A stretch of 64,000 bases of DNA from Ophiura sarsii (GCA_035610835.1 CM069457.1:17330149-17394148), one strand, 5' to 3'. Shown: positions 19,150 to 32,171, counted from the stretch's first letter. Numbers and translations are program-made. Notes: a model not told the origin generated them from the letters alone.

Positions 19150-20323
19150 ATGCACTTTATTCTATTGCATAATCAAAATATGCCTAGGACCCACAGTATA
19201 CTTTATTCAACAAAATCAACAAAAACTTCCACCCAGCCACCGCTCCTCATGAGAGAGGTACGGAAGACAACCAAACAACATAGTTTTCAGGCCTCAATAT
19301 ACTGCCCTCTATATCCTTTGTGATGTGTACCAAAGAAGATTTTAAAGACACCACCACAATGCATTGCGTTTTTGCAAAATGCCCTAATTCTGGTTTCCAA
19401 TTTGGCTCGGTTCCCATAGCCATATGCACACAATCATGGCTTCATAGCGTGTTCATCGTTGGAGCTCTTAGGTTCTAGTTTACATCAATGAATAAATTAG
19501 TAATCAGTGTTCCTTTTTCTTATTTCCCAAACTTAAGAGCTCGACAAATGCATCGTATGAAAAACGCTTTAGTTGGCTGGCGTTTGCACAATGCATTGTG
19601 GGAAGACCTTAAAATTTTCTTTGGATGTGTACTAACCATCATCTACCTACAAAGAGTCGTCCTCTTAGAATACTAGCTACTGGGCCAAAGATAAAACTGC
19701 TTCAATTAGATGACATCATTGACTTGATAAACCATAGTGCACCACATATCTCCTATAATCTGGAAAAAAATAGTAAGTCTGTTGAACGAAAATTTGAGAA
19801 AACCAAAAGAAAACTGTTCTCATATTTTTTCCAGACTAGGTTTTTCCATACTAGGTTCTTCCAGATGAAAAACTGCCGACAGGGAAGAGTTTCACACACT
19901 TTAACTTGATAAACTCAAGGGGGAAAACCTAGTATTAAGTCCAAATATGGGTCTAACTCAATTTTCACCAAAATTGACTTACTATGTTTTTCCAGATTAC
20001 AGGAGATATGCTTTTAAATTTTGCAAATACTTACATTTATTTACATGTGACCAGTCATATCAAGAGAGGGCTTTGTCGGCAGTATGCATTTTAAGATTTC
20101 GAGAAAATAAAAGCGTGAAAAAAACAGAAGAAATCAAATGGAATTTCCACCTTATATTTCACATGAAATCTGAATGCATTGACTAAACGTATCAAGTGAG
20201 GTGTTATTCTAAAGCTTATAAAATACACATTTGCATGATAGTAATATCTCAATTTTTATTTTGAAATGACAAAACCCCTATTTGATGTGACTGGTCGCAT
20301 ATGATGATGTGGAACAACATGGA

Positions 20324-20555
20324 TTAACCCCCCTGGGTCTACCGGCCGATTTGGCTTCAAAGCAGTATTTTGATTGGTTACTCATAACATTATATCATCT
20401 AATAAGCCAATCTGGGATGCTGTAAGAAAGGTACTAGTGCTACACCAGGTCAACATACAGAGAAATAGAGGCACTATTTTGATTGGTTAATCAGAGGGTT
20501 ATATCATGCAATGAACCAATCAGTGAGACTGTAAGAGAAGTCCCTAGGGGGTTAA
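20324..20555 (+). mobile_element. TTAA-type MITE family B
   Basis: ttaacccccctgggtctacc and tccctagggggttaa borders; internal gattggtta and ccaatcag boxes as in the other copies. Confidence 0.7.
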
Positions 20556-20654
20556 GATGATATTGTGATGCAACAAACTATAATTGCACTTCTTTTCTGA
20601 TTTATCTCTGTGCAGTAATGTCAGAGCGAATTTCGTTGATCAATGCAACAACTA

Positions 20655-20840
20655 CTGTAAAAAGTGGACATTTTCGTGCTACATTTGTTTTCGCGCTAAT
20701 ATCAGCAAGCTCGAAAATCAAAACACGCAAATATATTCCTATGTAAGGAAGCCCAAAATCGCAAAAATAAAAACAAGCAAACTTGTTCAAAATGTGCAAA
20801 GCGCGAAAATGTACGCACACAAAAATTTCCACTTTTACAG
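20655..20840. mobile_element. MITE family E (ctgtaaaaagtgg ends), TA-flanked
   Basis: ctgtaaaaagtggacatttt and aaatttccacttttacag are inverted and flanked by TA. The interior has cgcgaa and gcgaaaa motifs and is AT-rich. A second copy is at 27238-27428 and a divergent interior match lies at 13030-13150. Confidence 0.7.
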
Positions 20841-21084
20841 TATTTGGGAAGCAGGTAGTAGTCATTGATTGGATCTGATCATACACAATCTACTAAGCCG
20901 CACAGTATTACAATCACATTCATGATAATGAGGTGCAACCATTAGGATACGCTCTGATGTCACTGTACAGAGGTAGATGTACAAAGTATAATCTGTAATG
21001 ACCCTCTTTGTCCATTGCTTATACACTGTAAACAGAATATTTTGGTAGCATGACATTTTCACGATTGTTGGAGAACACCATTTT

Positions 21085-21228
21085 TTTGTGCATGAAAATG
21101 TCAGAAAACTATTTTTCATCCATGAAAATGTCAGAAAATCAATTTTTCGTGCATGAAAATGCAGAAAACCAATTTTTCGTGCATGAAAATGTCAGAAAAA
21201 CCAATTTTTCGTGCATGAAAATGTCATT
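21085..21228 (+). repeat. Tandem repeat, about 34 bp (gcatgaaaatgtcagaaaa)
   Basis: Five near-identical copies of a unit containing gtgcatgaaaatgtcag and aaccaatttttc. The frame stays open over the copies but the composition is repeat-like, with no gene context. Confidence 0.85.
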
Positions 21229-21527
21229 TAAAGCCAGGTCTATATTGGGAACTATGAAGATCTCTGAACACATCCCTTTTTAAACAATTATGTCAGTTGG
21301 CTATAGGATTGTGGCCAATTGTTTTGTAAGTTTTCTCCTTGCACCATAGTGTACTTGGCTGTGGATTGGACAAGTGCTAACCAAACTATTTATCTTGTAT
21401 AGTAACTATATTGATGATCATTCATAATATTAGGTTATAGGTTCATAATTGTATACTGGAATACATACATGCCTACTATTTATTGCTTGGTTAACACTGG
21501 GCTTTGCAACTGGGTGAATCAACAATG

Positions 21528-22160
21528 TAGAATGTGATATACAGTGGGTTTCATGTGATAGACATATGGTGTCCATGTGATACTCGGAAGTTGTCCAATT
21601 GTTAGACATTTGGTGTTCATGTGATAAGACATCTGGTGACCATGTGATACTCTGAAGGTGTCCATGTGATAGATATGTGGTACTCATGTGATACACAAGT
21701 GGTGTTCATGTTATAAGACATGTGGTGTCCATGTGACACTCTAAAGGTGTCCATGTGATACCCAGGTTGTTGGTGTCCATGTCATAGACAAGTGGTACTC
21801 ATTTGATAGACATGTGATGTCCATGTGATACTTGGACGGTGTCATTGTGATACCTAGGTGCTATCCATACATCTGGTGTTCATGTGATACTCCAAAGGTA
21901 TCCATGTAATGCCTAGGTGGTCGCCAGATATCTGGTGTTCATGTGATACCCAAGTGTCGTCCATGTGATGCACATGTTCCAGTGCATGATACCAGGTTGT
22001 ATCCATGTGATACCCAAGTGATGCCTAGGTGTTGACTACACCTGTGCCGTAGGTAAACAATATGGACATCACTTAATTCGTCCATGTGATGAGTTCATAT
22101 CAATGCAGGTTAAATGCGATTAGTATGGACATCATTATTATGTCCATGTGATATCCATGT
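21528..22160 (+). repeat. Satellite-like block built on tccatgtgata
   Basis: Dozens of degenerate copies of tgtccatgtgat with spacers such as acatctggtgt, giving an irregular 10-25 bp period. Similar blocks lie at 24955, 25785-26500 and 31590-31930. Confidence 0.85.
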
Positions 22161-22808
22161 GAAATTTGATTTAGGTAGGATAAATAATCACTGCATCATG
22201 TTTTGTATTAAGTCAGTGAATGATCTAAAGGAATTTGTTATATTTTGTTTTACGCTAGACACTGGTCTTTTATGTAATTACCTAATTATCTCTGACTATT
22301 GTACCGTCAAAGTGTTACTTTTTGCAATTCATCAGCTTTCAGCTTTCAGCTTAATAGGGCATCCTTGAAATTATGGCGTATCAATGCAATGCGTGCAGTC
22401 ACCAGGTATGAGCATTAGCCTTAACTCTCACGGTGGGGATAAAAGGGAGGACACAACATTTTGGCCCGCGGCTCCCTGGAGTTAAACCGGGTCGCTGGAC
22501 TGGCAGGCGAGTGACTCAACTAACACCAGGAGCGCTCTGCTGTCCAGGCTAAATATTCGGTGACTATCTATACCCGTAGGTATTGCGGCATGGGATAGAC
22601 ATCAGGTGCTAGCACAAACAGGTGCTAGCACAAACAGGTGCTGTTGGCCGTATGAGTGGTGTTAGGGTCAAAGATGAGAATCCACCAGAACAATTTGTTG
22701 CAGAAGAACTGGTTATTCACTTGTTCACTTGATGACAGACTGAAAAGAGTTAACATTGAGAAATTGTAAACCATGATAATTTCCCAAAATAAGTGGATGT
22801 GTCTAGCT

Positions 22809-22990
22809 ATAATCAAAAACAAATAATTGTTGATCATTTCAAATCACTCCCTCGTGTACTATATGCCATCTGTGTGACCACAACAGCGTTGTGCGCCTGT
22901 AGTTCTGAAATGCAGTGTGTCGTAAACCGTTGGATGAACGCGAGCACTAGGATCACGACGCTCAGATCAACAATTATTTGTTTTGATTAT
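22809..22990. mobile_element. Small inverted-repeat element
   Basis: ataatcaaaaacaaataatt, continuing gttgatc, is inverted at 22965-22990. About 130 bp of GC-richer sequence lies between. No target duplication was determined. Confidence 0.55.
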
Positions 22991-23203
22991 ACCGATGGTG
23001 TGTTCTCCTCTTGAAGCAAATTTGATTCTCAAATGTCCACACTTTTATTTGTTAAGTTAGTTTGGTAAATTTCACATTGGTTTCCAGCTGTCTTCAGCCC
23101 TGCCTTTTTTCCCTTTTTTACTCTTTCATGTTTCTCATGAATTATGGTTTAGGTGAACAGACAGTAGCTACTGTAGTCCAAGCTCTAGAGCTAAGGCGAT
23201 GGG

Positions 23204-23800
23204 GGAAAACGCTGTTCTACGGGCCCGACCGACCCATTTTTTCCCTCAAATTTAATTTTTTATCTTTTTAAGTTGTTTTTTTTATTTTTTATTTTTTATT
23301 TTTTATTTTTTTTAAATTTCAAAAAATTGTTGAATTCACCAACATTTCAACAAACAATTTTTGAAGAAGAAAAAAACAAGCAAAAAATTCCCAACCGACC
23401 CTACCTGATCCCGGTGGGGGGAGGGGGTACTCATGTATCTAAGGCATACGGGGACGTGCCGCTCCAGTGGGTCGTTTTTTCATGAGACATCCTTAGCCAT
23501 GGGTAGGCTTTTCAACTGAAAAATCCTTAGACATGGGTCTATTTTCGCGAAAATTTGCAAAATTAGGTCTTTTTTCCCAATAATTTGCGAACATTTGGTC
23601 TAAAATGAAGCAAAACCCCTAAAAATGGGTACCGATATTTCCAAAATCACCCTTAGAAATGGGTAGGGGTTTTGAATCTCCAGCGGCACACCCCCGACCA
23701 AACCAAATCTGAGTACCCCCACCCCCCCCCCCCCCCCCCCCACACCCCCCCCCCGGGTACCTGATAGGTCCATTTGTCCGTAGAACAAGGTTGTATTTTT
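23204..23800 (+). mobile_element. MITE family C, interrupted by a hAT-like insertion
   Basis: Outer ends aaaacgctgttctacgggcc and gtccgtagaacaaggttgta match family C. The copy is split at ctacctgat by the element at 23410-23757. Confidence 0.7.
23410..23757 (-). mobile_element. hAT-like element (family H), nested, perfect 8-bp duplication
   Basis: Flanked by tacctgat at 23402-23409 and 23758-23765. The ends cccggtggggg...tactca and gagtacccc...ccccggg are inverted, with a long C tract at the right. The body (catgggtaggcttttcaact and related) is the same sequence as the units at 57156-58065 in reverse orientation. Confidence 0.8.
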
Positions 23801-24954
23801 CCGTTGTCTAAGCCTTGGTAGTACACTTTTGAATAGCCATTTCAAAAGTGCCAGTGAAGGTCAATATTTATATACCGTATGTATTTATTATCGTCCACTA
23901 TTGAAATAAAAGATAGATTGATTAATTGTAAAATTTGTAATCTATTTATCTTGTTGTAAATAAATTTAACGATTGATATAGTGGTATGATGAATTTTGAA
24001 CCAAACACATGGAGCTGCCACAGGTGTCAAGGATTTAGTAGGCTGGTTCCCTAAATCCCTCGTTGTGGCCACCAACTTTAAGAATGAAGGTGGTAATACT
24101 AATGATGGGAGGGATTCGGTCTAGTTGCGGTAAGAGATTGATGTGACACAATAATTGTGAAACCCTATGGGTATATTTTACCTCAATGATATTGTGAAAA
24201 TTGTTATTTTTGGACTTCATATTCGGAGCCTTTGCACACTAACTCAACAGTCATCCAGTGATGATCGTTATAGTCGGATTTATAATTGAACAAACACATT
24301 GAAGCAGTGTTTTGCGTTCATTTCGCGGTTGTACACCATGAGCATGACTATTTCGGACGCGATTATCTTTGTGTGCTGCGTGTGTGGTGTTCGTTCAATT
24401 TTTAATCATACTATAGTTGATATATTGTTGCTACGGCCCAAAACAACAAATTGTTGGATTGGAGTAACCAGCCCGACCCTGCCTTTATCTTTCTTTTTTT
24501 GCAGAAGAAAAATTTAAAATAAACCCAAAAAATCAACAAAAACAATAATAAAAAAAATTTAAAAAACGATCTTTGGTGCTCTTCATCAAAATGGATTACA
24601 GTACACAGCAAATCTGGCGATCATAAATTGCATCATGATAATTATGTTGTGGCGTATTTGACTCTGTGAGATCAAATTTAGTAGTTTATAGTATACATAC
24701 AATTCACACACACACACAAATCCCGCCAACCCAACCCTAGTTTTCAATTTCAATGGCATGTTACGCCAATGCAACAATTTTGTTGTTGTTGACCTAAGTG
24801 GAGTCTTAATTGAAGTGGTTCAAACACATGCATTACTTCAGTGGATCATCAGCTTTTGTATTTGCACAAGTGAACTGATCCATTTTCAGTGATCAATCCG
24901 CTTAGCTACTACAATTGCACCCAAATGGTGTCCAAAAATAGACACCTTTGGAGT

Positions 24955-25012
24955 ATCTCATGAACACCACATGTATATCACATGAACACCACATGTTTAT
25001 CACATGGATGAT
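24955..25012 (-). repeat. Short catgtgat block, reverse orientation
   Basis: tcatgaacaccacatgtata repeats twice. It is the complement of the 21528 block. Confidence 0.75.
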
Positions 25013-25784
25013 CATTCATCAGGTTGGTGTGAAAGGCTCACTTTGCACTCTGGCAAGTTTCACCAATTCAGGGAAAACTTGCTAAAATCCACAATTCTAT
25101 CTTTCTTTTTAATCCAAGACTTTATTTTGGCACAACTTTCGTGATGTACAAACCTCAAATATATGTACCTTTTCACAGTCGTTGATTTCAATGGTTTTGA
25201 GTGTTCTTGATCCATATCTGTGGGCTTGCAGACATACATAAGACCTGATTTCACCTAAACAGGGACATCGTAAGTAATAATGTGTTTGGGTTTCTGTACC
25301 TATTTTGATTGGCACCCCCCACCCCCCCTCCCAGTCTCCTTGAAGGGTTTTCCCTTGTGTTGATGGTTTTATTTTTTTAATATAAAACTTCACTTAAAGT
25401 AACTCTACATTTATGCCTACATAAAACATGTGTTGATACATCCAGTTGCAAAACCTGCAAGGTATGGTCATACTGTGCGATATTTACCTCTTGTGATGCT
25501 TTGACTCGTAGCAATTTGTTGCAAGTGTTTGCGTGAGATTGCAGTTGGTGCAGTGTGAGGAAACCAGCTTCAACCTGCGGCAACTGCAGTTAAATTTGCT
25601 GCAGTATCGCACCACACGGTAAATATCGTAAAGTACGAACATAGCTTTATACTTGCTTATAGAGCAAATATGGACCAGTATTATGATATTATAGAGTGGA
25701 GGGAGTTAATACTGTCCTCTATCTCTGTTTGTATATGCGATTAATATTGTACAGCAGTGTACGTAGTGTGTGTGCGTGGCTGTG

Positions 25785-26500
25785 ATATCCATGTGGGGTG
25801 CATGTGATATCAATTAGGTGGTCATGTGATAGCCATTTGGTGCCCATGTGATATCCATTTGATGTTCATATGAGTTCCTTATGGTGTTCATATGGTATCC
25901 ATGTTGTGTTCCCATTTGATATCAATTAGGTGGCCATGCGATAGCTATTACCTTGGTAAAGTTAGCAGCATATTAGAAATTAGGCATTCCGAGGAGAGTG
26001 CATTACTATCCAAACTGTGGATCCAAACCGTAGGCCCGAGGTGCAGGGGACCCCGGCAGCGCGTAATTGCCCAGATCGGAGCATGTTTATATAGAGCCCC
26101 GCAGGGTTCACAAATGTCTAATTTCTAATATGCTGTTTACTTTACCACGGTTAGCTATTTGTCGTTTGTATGATATCCATATGGTTATCTCATGAGATCA
26201 GTTAGATATCAATCGATAAGTGTCCATATAATATCCATTAGGTGTTTATGGGACAACCTTATGATATCCATGTGGAATATATATGATAACCAAGGGATCT
26301 CCATATGGTGTCCATGTGATATTCATTTTGTGTCCATGTGATATCCATGTGGTGTCCATGTGACATTCATCCATGGGACCTCTTTGCAATATCCATGTGA
26401 TATTCACATGCTGACCATGTGGTAACCATGTGATATTCATGTGATGTCCATGTAGTTGATATCCATGCGGTGTCCATGTGTTATACATGTGTGCGTGGCT
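25785..26500 (+). repeat. catgtgat satellite block, split by a hAT-like MITE
   Basis: gtgatatccatgtgg-type units run from 25785 to 25941 and resume at 26160 until about 26500. The gap is the element at 25950-26151. Confidence 0.85.
25950..26151. mobile_element. hAT-like MITE with perfect 8-bp duplication
   Basis: Flanked by tagctatt at 25942-25949 and 26152-26159. The inverted ends are accttggtaaagttagcagc (then atattagaaattag) and ctaatttctaatatgctg (then tttactttaccacggt). The interior is GC-rich and non-coding. Confidence 0.8.
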
Positions 26501-26830
26501 GTGTTTATAAATTCTAATGTGCAGTTTTTTCTAGTAATTATATAGATGTTGTCACTGGCATAATTAGCCCACAAGAGGGCGATATGATACTTCTGACCAA
26601 TTCATGTTCCAAGAACATATACAAAAATCACAACATATAATAGTGTACACAATGTTATAGTGTGGTTCATGATCCTTTTAGACATTCACAAGCAATGCTC
26701 TGCACATACTGCATCATAAGCTATATTTGACAACCTGATCCAGGGGACATAACAAGCAATGCTCTGCACATACTGCATCAATAGCTATTGCTCTGCATTG
26801 TACATCTCCATTGAATATTTTATCTTTCAG

Positions 26831-27002
26831 TTAACACTTTCCATGCGGCAGGCGTCTGCAGACGACTTTATAAAATTTCACAAAATGTTGAAAAAATGTC
26901 AAAATTATTGAAATTCATTATCATATCTGGCGTCACAATGAGGAATGCATTGAAATAAGTACAAACATGCCTAGTATTGGAATACTGTGTGGAAAGTGTT
27001 AA
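26831..27002 (+). mobile_element. MITE family A with internal deletion
   Basis: Both TTAA borders are present, with ttaacactttccatgcggca and gtgtggaaagtgttaa, but the copy is only 172 bp because the part between tagtattgg and the right end is missing. Confidence 0.75.
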
Positions 27003-27008
27003 GCAGAC

Positions 27009-27205
27009 TTAACCCCCTGAGAACTACCGGCCAATTGGTCAGAAAGATAGATACATGATTTATTGCACCAATCAGAGACATTTTTGCAATAGTTGTATCC
27101 CTGATAAAGATTGGAGTGAAATATTTTACAAGCTGCATTTTAATTGGCTATTCGAATGAGTATATCTTGCAATAAACCAATCAGAACCACTGTACCCTGA
27201 AACCT
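27009..27205 (-). mobile_element. MITE family B, nearly complete
   Basis: Begins ttaaccccctgagaactacc six bases after the preceding family-A copy. The last 25 bp of the consensus are missing. Confidence 0.7.
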
Positions 27206-27237
27206 GTGTCACCGCCATCTGTCACTTGAACTCAGTA

Positions 27238-27428
27238 CTGTAATAGTGGCAATTTTCACGCTGCATTTATGTTGGCGCTTTTTGGGGTCCACGAAAATAA
27301 TAACACCCAAATATATTTCTTTTGCATATATGTGATGAAGCTGCAAATTGCGAATTTAAAAACATGAAAACAGTTCAAAATCGGCAAAGCGCAAAAAATT
27401 ATCCGCGCAAAAATTAACACTTCGTCAG
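27238..27428. mobile_element. MITE family E, TA-flanked
   Basis: Resembles 20655-20840: ctgtaatagtggcaattttc at the left, attaacacttcgtcag at the right, TA on each side, with shared aatcggcaaagcgcaaaa inside. Confidence 0.65.
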
Positions 27429-27509
27429 TACTACAGATAATGTTTACGCTGGTACAGTCCAGCGCCCGGAGACATAAAGATGGCATATTTCTCGCCAATT
27501 TGGAACTCT

Positions 27510-27608
27510 TTATCAGGGATACAACTATTGTAAAAATGTCTCTGATTGGTGCATTAAATGATGTATCTATCTTTCTGACCAATCGGCCGGTAGTTCTCAG
27601 GGGGCTTA
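27510..27608 (+). mobile_element. MITE family B, right-half fragment
   Basis: ctttatcagggatacaacta through gccggtagttctcagggggc followed by tta. It matches the right half of 3759-3973. Confidence 0.7.
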
Positions 27609-28438
27609 CAATTATAGTTTTATTCCCCAAGCCACCACTTTGGTATTACGGTCTACAGAGTGGGTGTAAAATCCTAGAGCACATAACCTAGTATGCAGGG
27701 ATCATGAACTGCACTAAAACAGACCAGCATTTATTTATATGAAGGCTGGAATGCTCTCTAACAAAACCAACTATATCCCCTATAAGTTGACAGTGTTTAA
27801 GTATTTTTAAAAATTAATTAAACATTTGTATGAAATAATCACCAAAAAAATTATAATGTTAAAAACAAATATGTATTTCATCAACAAACCAATCCTAACA
27901 TTGATATTCCTGTTTAATAAAATTATACATCATGCTATATGTACATTTATGTATCTGCCAAATTTTGTTTGAAAAGAAATATGTCTGAATAAAATACTGA
28001 CAACACTACAACATTTATGTTTTGAACCTTTGTAACTAGTGCTATTTGTATTATGCTATAATCCAATAATCTTTTGTCTCTTCAGTTTTTCAAAACCTAA
28101 TGCGGAATGTGGTTTTTTTTAAGCTTTTTTTTTTTTTTAATTTATAAATATAAAATATTGAAATCCTTGTAAAAGTGACCTTTTGTATTTCAAATAATGT
28201 GATCAATGAAAAATCGGTGAAACTTTGGGATTTTTTTTTTGTTGAAAAAAATTAATTAAATTAAATTAAAAAAAGAGATTTTTTTCTTTCTAAAGCGCAC
28301 CAATTAACTAACATGCGCGGGAGCATTGAGACAACCATTTTTTTAATATAGCCTTATTGAGCCTTACCAATGTGGTATCCATGTAACATCCATGTGATTA
28401 ATCAATTTATTACTTGCTGCAAGATCAATCTTGTAATA

Positions 28439-28652
28439 TTAATCCCTTGAGAACTACCTGCCGATTGGCTAGAAAGATGAAGATGTCATTTGTTGCACCA
28501 ATCAGAGACATTGTTACAATAATTGTATCCCTGATAATGATTAGAGTGGAATAATTTAGAAGCTAAATTTTGATTGGCTATTCAAACTAGTATATTGTGT
28601 AATTAACCAATCATAAATACGGTTAGATAGGCAGGTGGTGCTCAGTGGTTAA
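28439..28652 (-). mobile_element. TTAA-type MITE family B
   Basis: ttaatcccttgagaactacc and gcaggtggtgctcagtggtt (then aa) borders. It is divergent but collinear over its full length. Confidence 0.7.
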
Positions 28653-29201
28653 ATAAACCAATCACACAAAATGATTTTATAATACCAGCCATATTTAAGT
28701 TTTATTTTTTTGTTCTTTGGGAAGCGTGAGTATTTGTCAGAACTAGAAAAGTCTCTTCACAGCGAATGAATACAGAATAGCAAGAAGGCAACAAGCTTCC
28801 AATAGAGCCACTGCGTCACATGTGTGACGCGTGACATATGATGCGTGCCTAACTGCCTATATCACAAATGAGTATGCATGGATTACTTTCGCAGATAGAA
28901 AGATAAACAATGCATATTTATGTTATGACTTGAAGAGTTGGTAGTACCTATTTTAAATGGAAAAAAACGTGCCCCTAGTTCCCTCTGAAGCTATATATAT
29001 GCTTATCAATTTGACAAATTGGGCCAGGATAGCAGGGAACTAAAGGAAACAAAATGTCCGTTGTTACTGCTCTGTGGGCCAAAGTTGGCACAAAATGTCC
29101 GAATGTTTTGCTTTACCTCAAAATCCATAGAATATTCATAACTCCCAGTTCAATTTAGCAGGAACTTACCAGGAAACGAAACCTCTCAGATACCATGTAT
29201 A

Positions 29202-29445
29202 TTAACACTTCCCACGCGGCTATTAGTTTTACCATATACATAACAGATTTTTCAGAAACCTTTCCTAAATTTAAGTCCATCTCAAGAATAACTGAACCAA
29301 TACTAGGCATGTTTGTACTCATTTTGATGCATTTCCTATGTTGATTCCAAAGTGGTGATTGAATTAAATAGTTTTGATTTTTTAAAAACAGTTTGTGAAA
29401 TTTTGGAATGTCGTCTGCAGACACCTGCTGCATGGAAAGTGTTAA
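29202..29445 (-). mobile_element. TTAA-type MITE family A
   Basis: ttaacacttcccacgcggct and catggaaagtgttaa borders, full length, with gtctgcagac near the right end. Confidence 0.78.
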
Positions 29446-29718
29446 GCGCTGTCCCCTTTCTTTCAATTATGTTCCGAGGAAAAGTTGCCTGGCAAAAGAA
29501 TTAATTTGTTACTATTCTGCCAAGAACCATGAGGTGTCAAAATTGTCATCCTCTCCCTCTGATTGATGTTTATGTTACCCGTTATTTGGGTCACTGTGTA
29601 TATTTAATAATATGTGTATATTTTTATACATTGATTTAGTTATTTTCTGTTATTTATTAATAAGCTATCAATTATTGGCTATTATGTGGATATTTTCAAC
29701 CCTCAAATAGTATACATA

Positions 29719-30372
29719 CAGGGTGAGTCAGAAAGAATGGGCACTTTTTTGGCGTATCCGCCACAGAAATATTAAGCCTGCATATTCAAAACCAAATATA
29801 GTGTTACAAAAAACACATATTTGGCTTTCATTCAAAAAAAAGAAATTTTGAATTCGAACATTGCGTCATAAAGTTGCAACCATTTGAGTAGAACCCGGTA
29901 TTTTAAAGCCAATCCACGGAATGGCAATAACCGATAGTATTGTTGGTTGCCTGATTCAGAGATGCTAATCAATGAAACTCGTGAAAAAACTGAAAAGGCA
30001 CATGAATGTTGGATACAATATCTTCAAATGACCGGAAATAAATAGATCTGTGTAATTATGAGTAATAAAAAGCCTGAAATCAAGAAGGAAAAGTAAAAGG
30101 AGGCATATCTACTGATTCAGGAGGTAAACCCATTGGAATACTTTTAGGAATGGCTTGATAATTTGACCATTCCGTGGATTTGCTTCAGATTTTTGGGGCT
30201 TTACTCAAATTAGTGTAACATGATAACGAAATGATCGATTTTTAAAATTCTTCTTTCGAATGAAAGCCAAATTGTAGGTCTTGAAAGTGCTACCGTTGAT
30301 TTGGGATATTCATGCCTACATCTTTTGTGACGCTTTTGTGAAAAAAGTGCCCGTTCTTTCTGACTCACCCTG
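29719..30372. mobile_element. mariner-like MITE, 654 bp, TA target duplication
   Basis: Ends cagggtgagtcagaaagaat (then gggcactttttt) at 29719-29750 and the inverse at 30341-30372 (one mismatch in 32), each next to TA. The inverted repeat continues further in, with ccaatccacggaatgg against ccattccgtggatt. There is no transposase. Confidence 0.85.
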
Positions 30373-30766
30373 TACAGGAGGAATTGAGGGTCAGAAAAGC
30401 AATTATTGTCTACTGGCTGCGTTACGCTGGTATATACGCATTACTTGATGTGACTATAGGTTCTATCATTCATTGTTGTAGTGCTTTTGATATCTTAATT
30501 TGCAATTTGCATATACTGCCATATTTCAAAACCATGTTGCCATATATGGTATATTATTGTATGTGACTTGACTGAATGATAGGCATGATATTATCATCTT
30601 CGATAAACGGAGCTAAATTTTTGAAATCTTTATTTTGTGGGATCTCCTAACTTGATATGAAAATGTCAATGAATTTGCCAACATATGCTGATATATCTAC
30701 TATTTTCTCTTTCAACTTGTCGCTGTTCTGACATGCCGGCACATTTGCCATTTTTGACAAAATGAG

Positions 30767-31150
30767 TTAAAGATATATCATGTGATCTTTTCCAGAGGAC
30801 GCCCTCAATCCTCAAAACAAAATTGGAAGCAGATTTTCTTGCAGATTTACATTTCTGATCATAATTCATGAATATATTCCAAGTTACAGAACGATACGAT
30901 TCCTAATTACCTCAAAATCATGGATTTAGAGTGAATTCAGAGTAAAAAAATAAACTGTCAGTTAACCTGACAGTTTATTTTCACTCTAAAACCATGATTT
31001 TGAAGTAATTAAGAATCGTATCGCCCTGTAACTTGGCATGTATGTACGATTTATGATCAGAAATGTAAATCTGCAAGAAAATCTGCTTCCAATTTGATTT
31101 CTCGAGGATTGAGGGCATCCCCTGGAAAAGATCACATAATATACCTTTAA
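30767..31150. mobile_element. Palindromic foldback element (family F)
   Basis: Each arm is about 190 bp, centred near 30965 at gtcaggttaacctgac-like sequence. The left arm has gcagattttcttgcagattt and tgatcataattc; the right arm repeats them inverted. Borders are ttaaagatata and ataccttta followed by a. Two more copies are at 36213-36584 and 50259-50606. Confidence 0.8.
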
Positions 31151-31589
31151 GTTGCATTTCATAATCTACGAATGAAACTCTTGATTCTCCCAAAAATTTT
31201 GAAACAAAAAGGTAATTAATTAATGAGATACAGCACTAATTTAATGTGCTATGCCATGGTTTGCACATACTTCCTACATGAAAACCTGATTTTGTGTTCT
31301 GACATACTGGCATATCACGATATTCCGCCATAGACCACAGTGTAACTGCAGTTCTGACATACATGCAATATCACTGGCATAATAACTGGCGTATCACTGT
31401 AGGAAGAATAGGAAGTTTTTTGTTTTTTTGTTCTGACATACCGGCGTATGACTTTATAACATTTGATGTAAATGCTCTCCAATGAGTCTACAAAAATTAG
31501 AAAATGTTCAAACATTGTTTTTAGTGGTGTGTCGGTATGTCAGAACAGCGACAAAATGTTTTGGTCTCAAATACATGTTTAGCATGGGG

Positions 31590-31930
31590 TGTCAATGTGA
31601 TGTCTGGTTGATATGTGAATGGGATGTCATGTTTTACACATGTGGTGCCCATGTGACACCCATATGACGTCCACGTGATGTGTGGTTTACAAGTGAATTG
31701 AATGTCATGTTTTACGCATGTAGTAGCCATGTAACATCCATGTGATGTCTGGTTGACATGTGAATGGGATGCACATGTTTTGATGGTATAATTTATCTGT
31801 GTGATATCCAGTGTTTCTCTATGTGATATCCATGTAAAACCTATGTATGATATCTTTTGATGCCTCATGTGATATCCATTTGAAACCCTGTGTGACATCT
31901 ATTAGGCATACCCATGTGATACCCATGGCT
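31590..31930 (+). repeat. catgtgat satellite block
   Basis: Units such as catgtgatgtctggttgaca and gatatccatgtaaaac. It starts 30 bp after cggtatgtcagaacagcgac, a sequence also present near 30715 in inverse. Confidence 0.8.
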
Positions 31931-32171
31931 ATTTGGTTCTAATCTAACTTAAATAATGTTTGTATCATGCAACAAGAGAGAGAGAACCAATGTAAAATTG
32001 AATTGTAATTAATCTTAATAAATACTGTGGTTTATATAAACATGTGTGCTGCCATTGTCTTGATTTATACAGATGAGGAAATATGTTTATTTTTACTTCA
32101 TTTTTCTTCCAAATAATGTGAGTCTAAGTTTAAACTAAGTTGCCACCTAAATAGCGTCAACGATTGGATTC

